NCBI GenBank assembly: GCA_024036415.1
Contig: JAMWET010006786.1
Span: forward strand, 1-64,000
Direction: 5' to 3'
From: Prochilodus magdalenae
Lineage: Eukaryota; Chordata; Actinopteri; Characiformes; Prochilodontidae
Length of the DNA: 64,000 nucleotides
Each line of letters starts with the position of its first letter. Position 1 is the first letter of the stretch. Under the pieces are notes generated by a model. That model saw only the letters and a list, made by a program, of their open reading frames with translations, did not search any database and had not been told where the DNA came from. Of the stretch, positions 22,452 through 33,619 are shown in pieces. A program made the position numbers and the translations under genes.

Positions 22452-23652
22452 TACACTGCTCAGAAAAATAAAGGGAACTTTATAGCATCAACTCAGTTCA
22501 ACTTCAGGGATATTGATCTGGTCAGTTATGTATGAGCAACAATGAGACACCCCCCAAAACAGGAATGGTTTAAAAGGACGAGGTCATTGACATTTTGTCC
22601 CCCCTCATCTTTTCCCACTGATTTTTCACTAGTTTTGCAGTTGACTTGGGTCAGCATCACTACTAGTACCATGGTGCGGTACCTGGACCCTTCACAGGTA
22701 GTCCAACTACTGAAGGATGGCACATCAATATGTGCCATTGCCACAAGGTTTGCTGTGTCTCCCAGCACAGTCTTAAGAGTACGGTGGAGATTCCAGGAGA
22801 CAGGCAGTTACTCTAGGAGAGCTGGACAAGGCCGTAGAAGGTCCTTAACCCCTCAGCAGGACCAATATCTGCTCCTTTGTGCAAGGAGGAACAAGATGAG
22901 CACTGCCAGAGCCTGCTGTGAATGTGTCTGACCAAACAATCAGAAACAGGCCTCATGAGGGCGGCCTGAGGGCCCGACGTCCTGTAGTGGGCCCTGTGCT
23001 CACTGGCCAGCACCGTAGAGCTCGATTGGCATTTGCCACAGAACACCAGAATTGGCAGATCCGCCACAGGCGCCTTGTGCTTTTCACAGATGAGAGCAGG
23101 TGTCATCTGAGCACATGTGACAGACGGCGAGACTATGCAGGCAGTTCTTGGAGAATGAAGGAATTGATACCATTGACTGGCCCACCGGCTCGCCTGACCT
23201 AAATCCAACAGAACACCTCTGGGACGTTATGTTTCGGTCCATCCGACGCCACCAGGTTGCACTTCAGACTGTCCAGGAGCTCAGCGATGCCCTGGTACAG
23301 ATCTGGGCGGAGATCCCCCAGGACACCATTAGTCGTCTCATTAGGAGCATGCCCCCATGTTACATACAAGCGTGTGGGGGCCATACAAATTACTGAGTCC
23401 CATTTTGAGTTGCTGCAGTGGAATTTGGGTTAAATGGACGAGCCTGCTGCATCATTTCTTCACTTTGATTTTCAGGGTGTCTTTGAATTCAACCCTCTGT
23501 AGGGTGATCATTTTCATTTCCATCAAACGATGTGGCATCCTTTCATTCCTAACACATTACCCAGTCTATATGAGGAAAGAAATTCTGCATGATTTTTTCC
23601 CATTGAGATCTGATGTGTTTTCAAAGTGTTCCCTTTATTTTTTTGAGCAGTA
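22452..23652 (+). mobile_element. Internally deleted Tc1/mariner-type transposon
   Basis: Ends are inverted repeats: CACTGCTCAGAAAAATAAAG on the left, and TTTATTTTTTTGAGCAG on the right, the left word's complement with one mismatch. TA lies on each side, as for Tc1 insertion. The element is about 1.2 kb, shorter than full-length relatives (about 1.6 kb, from memory). Confidence 0.9.
22671..23396 (+). pseudogene. Broken Tc1-family transposase
   Basis: The frame starts MVRYLDPSQVVQLLKDG, with the paired-type helix-turn-helix region (AIATRFAVSPSTV) and a basic linker (GQGRRRSLTPQQ), and is cut short near 22930. A shifted frame continues with NVSDQTIRNR, RARRPVVGPVLTGQHR and the first catalytic aspartate region VLFTDESR (about 23075-23100). 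The sequence then jumps, near 23140-23150, straight to the C-terminal part IDTIDWPTGSPDLNPTEHLW with the catalytic glutamate, and ends GGHTNY then stop. The segment that should carry the second catalytic aspartate (family motif QDNA) is missing. The enzyme must be inactive, though the ends may still be moved by a helper in trans. Confidence 0.88.
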
Positions 23653-26611
23653 TATTACAGTATGCCATGTGTGAAAATATTTTGGTAGACATATAGCAGG
23701 TTTATTATTTCCTGTTGTGTTAGAGTAGCTAGCCAATGTGGTCTTCAGTTATTTATACCATTTGACATGATGATGATGAAAATGATGATAACTACTTTCC
23801 TAAATCGCCTTACACTTGCAGGAAACCACACTGAGCTGTTTTCAAATAGACTTGCACATGTGGTTTCTGACATTCTGTGACATACTGGTATTCACTAGAA
23901 TGGAATGGAAGGTAGAATGTCAGAAACCACATCAGGCTACATCAGCCTCCAAATGTGAAGAAACCATGAACCGCTCTTGAGTAATTGAGTACGTGTTTGT
24001 TGAGGGGAATATTTTTTTAATTTGGGAATCAGTTCCGTTTCTCCTGGGGGACCGTTGCCTGGGAAGATGGAAATTAACCGACATGGTGGACTGCTAACAG
24101 CGTGTTGGTCTAACATGTGGCTTGTGTTGTCACATGGGTCTCGTGTGATTTACAGGAAGTAGAGGGTTTCTCAGAACCCATCCTCCTCTCTTTGTAGGCC
24201 TAGCATGTGGTCAGAGGTTTGACTTAAGTGTGGTCTTCACTGTTGTAGCACAGGAGGCCAAATTATGTCATTCGCACTGCTGATTGGACCGTTTCTGGTC
24301 AGGAAAGAAAATCAGGGTAGCAGGACAGAGATATAGCAGGCTGGGTTATGATCTGACAGCATGGCTGCTTCAGGAGGCTCTATATTTCAGTATTTGTTGT
24401 TGTGAAGTTGCACTTTCATACAGCTACCTTTCTTTTCAGGAGACTCATACTTCTATAACCATAATAGTAAAAGGGCTGAATGACTTGGTGAAAATATCTA
24501 CATGTGATTTTTCTGACTGATAAATTTAAATTTCTGTTCTCTACTACAAGTTACGGTTCACAATAGCCACATTTCCGCCTTAAGGCTTGATTGTAGTGTG
24601 CCAGACAGTCTGTAAGTTGTGGTTTTAATGTCATATGTTTGCTGTTTGGCTGAATGTCGGTTATCAGGGAAACAGCAAAATAAGCTGTGTCAGTAATGCA
24701 GTGCTTGACAGCATGTGCTGCCAGGGCAGCTACGAACACTGCCTAGCTGTACTGGACCCACACTAGGCCCACAATGTATGCCTCTTGTACCTCCAGTTAG
24801 AGCACCTCTGTGACGCGCTGGCTGTCCATGCACTGTGCTGTTATTTCTTAGCCTGCTGATAAGAGAGACTAGCAAGCCTGGTAGAAAGACTGAGTAAAAG
24901 CAAGGAAAGCGCCTAGCTGCCCCCATTCGGAGTGAGGCAGACATTGGCGGAAGGCAGACCAACTTAGCACAGCTAAGAACCATTTTTAAGGAAGTTGATG
25001 ACAGGCTTGGTGCTCAGTGTGAGCCAGGGCTACACCAGAGATGCATTGAGATTCAGTTTTTACAGGATCTAGCTGCAGATTTCAGCATTATTTTTCATCC
25101 CCCAATAAAAAAAACATCAACTCCTATAACTTGAAACTTGCAGTCTCAGTCTTCTTACTAAATGGTAATAAAGGAATGTTTTTAGGGTCTTTGGTCCTCA
25201 GTGTGGCTTTCTGGCAGTGATTGCACTGATGTTATCACAGCACTGAGATGCAATCTCATGCTGAACATGTTGTCCCATTGACTGCTGGACACGCATCATG
25301 GTTCACGATTCCGTTCTTTGGAAATAGAAGTGATCAGTCCATTTTAACAGTGCGGCTTTCCCAGACATGCCTGGTTACCTTGATTGATTGTTTTATCTGC
25401 TGTGGCATTCCGGGGGCCCAGATCCACCCAGGATGATGAACACATGAACATGTTGTGGTTGTGTGGACATTTGTCTACATGTGGAAAAATATTTCCACCA
25501 ACAACCTGCTATGGGAACAGATAAAAGAGGTTACTGAGGTAAAGGTTAGAGGTGAGTTTGGTGGAGCACAGCATGCTCATACAGAGCACCATCAAAGTAG
25601 TCCCATGTTTTACAGTAAGTTTAATATCACAAAGTTTTTATGATACATGATAAAACATGATGTTTAGGTTTGGTTGGAACAGAAACGCCATTGACAACAA
25701 ATGTCAAGTCATTTGTATACAGCTTGATGTGCTGCACTGATTCCAGTTAAACAGGACCCTCCGGCTGTCTTTGTAATCAAACATGAATCAAACATTGTCA
25801 GGTGTTCACAGGAGTGATCAAACATGGGGCTATTTCAAAACATCACAGTATTTAAAACAAACTCATGTGGAGCATTGCCGTAAACTTACCTTGCTGGCTT
25901 GAACTGCAGTGCTAGTTTTTGTAACCCTAACCCTAGACAAAACAAAGTTGAAGAGAGAAAGATGGAAACCGAGGCGAGATAAACAAGACACACAGATACG
26001 TAGAGCCTGTTTTTAGGAGTTTTGTGGAGTTTGGAATGCTGTGTTTTCATGCAGTAAATAAAGGAATAAAATGTCTGTATTTAAAAATAGCAGAAGACTC
26101 CAAGAAGTTATACACTGACCGCATCTGTAATATGTTCCAGAAAGCACACTTTTCTGTGATGTAATTTATCAAAATAAATATTGTCATATGGCTCTGCCTT
26201 GTTATAAGACGCTGTGTGCTAAAAGTAGCCAGGGTTAAACAGACAGGTCACTGTGCCCAAGCGGATAGTGACTCCAGCCCTGAGACTGCAGCGTGACTGA
26301 GGTTAGACTGAGGCTGGAAAGTGGGAATAAAATGCTCCAGAGGGCACGTCCACACACACACGCGCGTTGGGCCTTTCCTCCTCCTCTTGGGGGATCCTAG
26401 GTATTTTTAGTGCTGTGTCTGAAAGTAGAGGAGAAAGTCCACACAGTAAGCCCTGACCCCATTCCACCCTGCGTTACACAGTTTTAGTATCTGGTTTATA
26501 ATATTTAAATCGCTGTATACAGTACAGGCCAGTTTCCCAGAGCCAGATAAAGGCCAAGCCTAGACTAAATGCTAATTTTGTGCAGGATTTAATCCTAGCT
26601 GTGGGAAACTT

Positions 26612-27055
26612 CTACTTGTTTCCTAAGGTTTGAAGGCATTTTTTTTTTAAATGAAGGGTGTTAACAGAGAGTTTGCTCTTCTTTGGTGCAGTCACAGCTT
26701 CTAGATGTTGGGACATTTCTGTAAGGATTTGATTAAGCCCTAGTGAGGTCAGGTACTGATGTTGAAACATTGCTGGGAGGATTTGATAAAGCATTAGGGA
26801 GCACAGGCACTGACGTTGGGTGATCAGCTTTGGGTCATTTCAGTTTGTCCCACTGAGTATTAGATGGAGCTCCATCACTCCAGAGGACACAGCTTTACTG
26901 CTCTTCTGCTGAACACTTGGCTTTGGGCTCCTAAGGCTGACCCTAGGCTCTTCCTGTGGCTTAATGCTTAATTTATGGACATTATACAAGCTGCATGTGT
27001 GCTGTTAACACCTGTATCAGCAGTTGGGGACGCATTAAATCTTTACCTAGCACAT
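26612..27055 (+). repeat. Dispersed repeat family B, copy 1
   Basis: TAAGGATTTGATTAAGCCC, GTGAGGTCAGGTACTGATGT and CACTCCAGAGGACACAGCT recur in order, with changes, at 44290-44825. An internal duplication of the GGATTTGAT...CACTGACGTTGG part is visible. It is probably a relic of a DNA transposon; its class is not established. Confidence 0.6.
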
Positions 27056-30000
27056 CGTCAATTGTTTATTTTGCCATTTTTAAGTCCATAGCAATTTCCA
27101 TAGCAATATGTTGTGTATAATATATTTTGAAAGACTGAACAGTGAAAGAATCAGACTTCCCCAGCGGCATCCCATAACCGTAAAGCTTGTATGTACAACC
27201 CTTCCTTCATTAATCAATTATTTAGAGAGCAGCTCCTTCTAAAAGTAGAATTCGATTCTCTGGCCTCCACTCCTGAAGAAACTCAAGTTGGTTGTGTAAA
27301 CAAGAGATGTATGTGACAAAGAAGGACTCCTCATTAAGGTCATTATGAATCTAAGACAGGCTTTACCTGCAACTTTAGTTGCTTGAGTTGCGGAATTGTC
27401 AAGTGTCCTATTAAACTTGGTCTTTGCGCATACAATGGAGCCCATGGTGTAAGCTATGACCCGCAATTTTCACTAATTAGTGAAGGAACTTTTAGTTTTA
27501 AATGTGCCATAGAATCCATTTATTCAACATTGTAGCTTCTTCTCTGATGTTTACAAAGAAGGTATATGATTTTGGTCAGGATGAAAAATGGATAGTTGCA
27601 GTTTTACACACCTATTTACACCCTGTGATTTGGTCCTGGGAATGAAATAAGCCGTTTGCCTTATTTGATGAGCTCTGCACTGATACCCTAGTGTACAGTA
27701 AGACGCTATTATCACACAGAAGCAACATGTCAAAGCAGACAGAGATCAACCTAGAAAATAAAATGAGCCTCTATGTAAATAAGCTCAGTCCTTATACTGT
27801 TTGGATAGCTATGATAGTTTCTTTCTGCACAAAGTAAATTAAAGTTGTTCCTCACTATGAAACTTTATGATCTACTTCAACCAGCAAACACTGATATAAC
27901 CACACAGCATGGCTGCTACTTACAGGCTGCTGTTGGGGTTGTGATGCAAATAATCTGATGGAGCTGGTCAAGATGGAGTTAATCAAGATGGAGCTGAAGT
28001 TGGCCTCCCATTAACTAGCTTGTTTTATGTCCCATTCAGTCTTTAATAGTTCTGCAGTGACATCCTGGCATCTGTACAAGCTGCAGTGTTTAAAGTGGAA
28101 TGGATCATTTGATTATGAAGCTGGTAGATGGGAACTACAGCCTGCAGCATTATCCTATCTGACAGTTTGGTTCCTTGGGAAGGACATAAAGGGCCAACAT
28201 CCCTTTCACAGCCTGGAACAGTAGATTTCTCCACATAGTCCGCCATTTCTGTTGCTCTGATGTTGTATGTAAGTTTTGAGGGGTGTAAATGTTGATGGTT
28301 CAGCACTGATGCATAGCAGTTTAGGATTTTGGAATTGCCTTGTTTCACCATGCTATTTGTAATTGCAGAATTTGAGTGTCAGTTTCATATACTGAACTCC
28401 CTTTGTTCAGCTATGACGATGCTTTGTGTAATTGTCATGCTGGATGTACAACAAGCAACTATATATGTTTTTGGAATGTGTTCTAACAGGAGAATACACG
28501 ATTTAGCATAAATCATGATTAATTGGTTTTATATATGCTCCTGCATTCCTGTGGTGAGGTCCAGATTATTTCATCATTATTCATGTTAAATCTTGTAAAA
28601 TTCTGTATGCTGCCAAAAGTCATGGTCGATCTCACCTTAATGAAAGCTTTGTAAATAGAGAAGCACTCCAAACACGCTGCACTCATCCACCAGGCTGGAT
28701 TAGGCCAGGAATTTTTACTGCGGCGTCTCCTCGTGGTCTTTTTTCCTTAGATGATGCTTAATCTCTGCTAGCGTAATCAGCCCAGTGATTAATAGTTTTG
28801 TGTTGGAGCGATTTATGAGGAGATCTGTGATTTCAGCTCATTTAAAAAAGGACTATTCCCCTTTTCCAACAAGAGAAACGTGTCTCAGGCAAACGCCAGG
28901 TGTTTGCTCATGTTGTTGTGGTTGTGCAGGCTTTCATTGTAAGGGCCAAGTTTCTGACACTGCATGAGCACGAGTTTGATATTTTGGTCCTTTTTCGGGA
29001 AAAATATGCAGGAGGTTGTAAGGAAGGTTTTCCCACTTGGCCTGGATATTTTGGTCTGCACCAAGAACTGATCGAGTGCTCGTTTATTGCAAATCATTAT
29101 TACATGTTCTCATTCACATGGATTTCTTCTGAAACTTTCCAGCCTTCCGATCAATAACACAATTCCATATGTCAGCTTTGTGTGTCGAGTTAGCAGCATG
29201 GTTACTCTGTTTTTCTCCTTCTCCTTCTCCTTCTACTCATTCTGCTTCTCCTTCACCATGATTACCCAAGCAGGACTTGTCTTGTATCCATGGCAGCTAT
29301 AGCGAGCAAAATGCCCAAACCTGTTTAGTCCTGCATGTAGCAGTAAGGGTGGGTGCTGTAGTGAATCCCAGTGTGACTCAGAATTAAAAAAAAAGGTCCA
29401 GGCTGGCAAAGAGGGGAAAATGCTCACCCTCACTGCCCTGAGGCCCTAGGACGCCTGTTATTATCCCTTGTTTGAAGTCGTTGCATTAGGGCTCACTTAA
29501 CCTCATATTGCTTAACTTTTTATGCGCCAGCAGCTTCCAAAAAGGAAACTAAGTCCTTATACTAGTGTTGCATGATGAGTGTAAAGGTAAAGCTCTTTCA
29601 GTGCTTAACAATTGAGGACTCTTCCGGTAAACAGCTAAGTCAAATCCCTCATGTATCGAATACACGCCATAGGACCACTGAGAGCTCATGCTGTTATCTT
29701 ACTTCCATTCCTTCTAGGAATAACTCAGGATGTGTACATTGTTTTTCCAAGTGGTTACAGTGTCTGCGCAGTTCCCTACATCCGGCGGTGCTTGGGCTTT
29801 AGTGGAACATTTTCATACATTATCTCCTACCAGCCCACAAACTGTGACATAAGACAATGTAGTCAGTGCTTTGTGAGCTGCCTAGATACATCAACATGGC
29901 ACTCAATGAGCTTTTTTGAGATATTGCCCCTTTTGCTACGTCAGGTGGAGGCTCGTTAGAATAATACCGCGCCTTCTGAGTATCTCTGCACACAGCTTCA

Positions 30001-31002
30001 GAACTGTCCTCAGAGAGGCACTTTTTTTATTTTTTTTTATTTTTGAAGACAGCATCCAGCTTTGGTTAGCTAAAACCTACATGTGCAGGCTGAACACCTT
30101 GTGTCCAACATGTAGCTAAATTCAGCTTCTAATTCACCAGCTTCTTGTTGGAATCTTCACATTTGTGTGGAAAGGTGACATGTCGACTTTTGATATGGCA
30201 AAATTGATAGCTTAACGATCAATAGTGTCATTTTAAATGAAATACGCTGTTATTGGTATTGGTGTATTTGTGATGATGCCCATCTGCATATTGTTATTAC
30301 AGTAATGCTAAAATTTTAACATATGGGTCCCTGACTGGTGTCTTTGGGTCTGTTTTCTAAGTCACTTCTGTGAGTCTGAAACCGAGTATCTGCTAATCGC
30401 TGTGCATGTTGATGCCAATGTAAATATAGCCCAGTCTGTAATGTAATGCTCTAATCCTACTAAGTGGTCATGTTAAAGGAATTCTCTGGTGCTTTTCAGC
30501 CTTATTTTTATTGAGATTAGGAGCGTATATATAGAATGGGCTTGAGTACCTCAGACAGTAATTTCTCAGTCCCTTGTACTTTGTAAAAGAATGGAAAGTC
30601 TGTTCACCTAAAGCTGACTTCTGTTGAAGCTGCCTGTGAGCAGGTGCAGAAACAACTGTTCAGTAGCTTATGTTATAAATGTGGTCTGTTATAAATGGGT
30701 TTTCTGTGCTTTCACAAAACACAGGGAAATTACTGTGTACAGTGATTAAACCAGCTGCAGCAGCTTTAGAGATGGGCATTTAAGACAAATTACTTGGAAT
30801 TTAAAATTTCCATTAAAATATTTTAGATTTGTAAGACGTGTAAAAATATTTGGGTTGCATTATAACACATTCTCGTTCAGCTTATAGAGTAAGTTCCACA
30901 GGAACAACACACATTGTTCACATTGTGTGTTGTGCGATTGTCTTGTCTTTTGGCTGCTATTGCTGTATTTAATTTGATTAAGTGTAAGGCTGGGTAATGC
31001 AC

Positions 31003-31640
31003 ACATCATCAAAAGAATAGTTGCACCCAGAGGGAAGTGTCGGATTGCAATACTAATGGGAAGGAAGATAAAGGTTATTAGTAACAATAAATTACAAAAC
31101 ATTTAGACTGATATGGACAGTAGCAGAGGTGAAGTAAAGGTAGTGTCTCTCAGAATCGTGTCAGGCCGCCTTGTTTACTAATGCAACATTAAACATCTTG
31201 GCATGGAGTTGTAGAGGTTCCTAATGGTCTACTGGTTAGAGGACCTCATATACATAACTTGGGCTGCCAAAGTGTCTGTAATGAAGACCAGAGGTGATCT
31301 GGCATTGTACGAAATTGCAGCCCACACCGTGTCACCAGGCCTTCTGGACGTGTGATGCTTAACAACAAAGCGCTCATCTTGGTGCTGACCACTGTGCCTC
31401 CACACACAAATTCATTGGTGGTCTCCATCAAGACAAAAAAGGGACTTGTCACTGAAGATGGCCCGCTACTATTCTGAGTCACTCCATGACAGTCTGGCAT
31501 GACACCATTGCAGCTGTGGCGGTGGCACTAACAGGATGACTCATGGAGCACATCACCACTCGCTGAATGTCCGCAGACGTGGTTGTTGGGTCAGTCTGCA
31601 CGATTAGGACAATCAGTCAGTTCTTTGATGTTACCATTTA
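31003..31640 (-). mobile_element. Family A Tc1-like transposon relic
   Basis: The left end has CATCAAAAGAATAGTTGCAC, shared with 33153-33448. On the - strand, about 31390-31190, the broken frame reads KHHTSRRPGDTVWAAISYN then ARSPLVFITDTLAAQV and LYNSMPR. These are equivalents of the Tc1/IS630 segment VWGAISY..RSPLVVI..TL.AQ and the C-terminal L..SMPR. Stops and frameshifts interrupt it. The right end is poorly preserved. Confidence 0.7.
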
Positions 31641-31825
31641 TATTAATATACTGTAGTTAGATGTTGTATTACATGATCCGTTTCTTCCATGAAACTGCTC
31701 TCTGTTGCTCCCACCCAACCCCTCCCTATGTATTATCGGCTGAAAGATATTTCTCGTCTGGTTTACTCGACTGCGGTAGTCTTTCTTTTTTTTTTGTATT
31801 TTTTTACAGATCAGCTAAGATACAC

Positions 31826-32358
31826 ACGTGGACAAAATTGTTGGTACCCCTCGGTTAATGAAAGAAAACCCACAATGGTAACAAAAGTAACTTTAATCTG
31901 ACAAATAATAATAAATAAAAATTCTATGAAAATGAACAAATGAAAGTCAGACATTGCTTTTCAACCATGCTTCAACAGAATTATTTTTAAAAAAATGAAC
32001 TCCTGAAACAGGCCTGGACAGAAATGATGGCACCCTTAACTTAATATTTTGTTGCACAACCTTTTGAGGCAATCACTGCAATCAAACGATTCCTGTATCT
32101 GTCAGTGAGACTTCTGCACCTCTCAGCAGGTATTTTGGCCCACTCCTCATGAGCGAACTGCTCCAGTTGTCTCAGGTTTGAAGGGTGCCTTTTCCAGACG
32201 GCATGTTTCAGCTCCTTCCAAAGATGCTCAATAGGATTTAGGTCAGGGCTCATAGAAGGCCACTTCAGAATAGTCCAGTGTTTTCCTCTTAGCCATTCCT
32301 GGGTGTTTTTAGATGTGTGTTTTGGGTCATTATCCTGTTGTAAGAACAGGATCAGCAT
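31826..32358 (-). mobile_element. Truncated Tc1-like transposon
   Basis: The end begins around GGACAAAATTGTTGGTACCC and leads into the 3' part of the transposase. Only one terminal repeat is present. The sequence stops being transposon-like just past the QDND motif, so the 5' part is lost. Confidence 0.85.
32041..32338 (-). pseudogene. Tc1 transposase, C-terminal fragment
   Basis: A clean open frame of about 98 codons with the second aspartate ([10 protein letters not shown]), the sequence [19 protein letters not shown] with the catalytic glutamate, a WAKIP motif and ASKGCATKY before the stop. The DNA-binding domain and first aspartate are absent. The frame is intact, so the insertion is probably fairly young, but the protein cannot catalyse transposition. 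Confidence 0.9.
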
Positions 32359-32842
32359 TGTTTGGGCCTTACTTTACACGTGATACAGCTGCATGGTAAG
32401 CGATGCGGAATGTCTTGCTATGGTTTCGGCACTGATGTTGACGGGTCAGAGCTTTCACACAGAAAGAGCATGTTTGAAACAGTTCTAAAACTTCCTTTTC
32501 TTTAGAAATTGATTATTGAAGATGAAGTTGAGTGTTTCTTAAATCCAAGGTCCTTACCAACTTCTGCTGTATCAGTTGTGAGTCTGTGCTGCTGACCATG
32601 AATCAGTGTGTGCGCAGTCTGGAGCGGTCGTCTCAGGGCAGCGGTCACAGGTCCGTCCGAAATACCTTTAGTGTGTGTAAACACTGGGGTGGGCTGAGCA
32701 GGGCGGGCGGCGGAGGGATGCGGGCCGGGACTGGGTTTACTCTCTGGAACGACTGGGATTTTTTTCCATGAAAACAGGATGTAGGTCGTGCGTGTAGGGA
32801 GGGCGACAACTGAAGGCTCACTTTGTTTAAACGGCTTCATTG

Positions 32843-32881
<39 letters not shown>
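32843..32881 (+). repeat. (GT)n microsatellite
   Basis: About 19 GT units. Confidence 0.95.
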
Positions 32882-32882
<1 letters not shown>

Positions 32883-33031
32883 TGGTTTTATAGATGGATT
32901 TTACCTGGTTTTTCCACTGGTCATCATTCGGGGGCTGAATAAACACAGAGTATTGTTACTGTTTCCTCCTGCTGGGTTCAGGACGTCCACCACCCCTCAT
33001 CTTTTTTTCCCTCTTTATTTTTCTCTCTCCC

Positions 33032-33035
<4 letters not shown>

Positions 33036-33118
<83 letters not shown>
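33036..33118 (+). repeat. (TA)n microsatellite
   Basis: About 41 uninterrupted TA units, ending in TGCGTGTGTG. Confidence 0.95.
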
Positions 33119-33121
<3 letters not shown>

Positions 33122-33152
33122 TGTGTGTGCGCACATGTTGGCGGGCATGTGT

Positions 33153-33448
33153 GTCATCAAAAGAATAGTTGCACCCAGAAGGAAGTGTTGGACTGCAATC
33201 GTACTCCGAAGGAATATAAAGGTTACCAAGAACCATAAATTAGAATAAATTTAGACTGATATGAGCAATATTTATTGAGCTACACATACAGAAATCGTGT
33301 CTTTCAGTTTGGTGCTAATGCAACATGCATATGTCCAGCGCTGAGGCCTGTCCTAGCTTATCTCATTATAGCATGTCTCATGATGTCAAACTTACCCACC
33401 AAGTGTTGTTCTTGTCGGTTGATTCCTTCTCGGTGCAACTAGTACTGC
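33153..33448. mobile_element. Family A short non-autonomous copy with terminal inverted repeats
   Basis: The left end AGAATAGTTGCACCCAGAAG and right end GATTCCTTCTCGGTGCAACT are reverse complements with few mismatches. The 300-bp interior has no coding capacity but shares GAAGGAAGTGTTGGA and TTTAGACTGATATG with other copies. It is a deletion derivative of the family A Tc1-like element, inserted next to the TA microsatellite. Confidence 0.75.
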
Positions 33449-33533
33449 AGTTATTCAGTATATCCCCACTTTCGTTCCCTCTTTTCTTTCTCTTTTTGTT
33501 TGTCACTCCCTTTCTTATTTTCCCCTTGTCTCT

Positions 33534-33536
<3 letters not shown>

Positions 33537-33615
<79 letters not shown>
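33537..33615 (+). repeat. (CTGT)n/(CT)n microsatellite
   Basis: A few TGTC units followed by about 31 CT units. Confidence 0.95.

Positions 33616-33619
<4 letters not shown>

Noticed and set aside
25922..25934. Interstitial telomere-like TAACCCTAACCCT
   Set aside because: Only two units, within chance expectation for this length of sequence.
29651..29959. 102-codon frame with aromatic and cysteine residues
   Set aside because: No family recognised and no splice context matching PIEZO1; most likely random.
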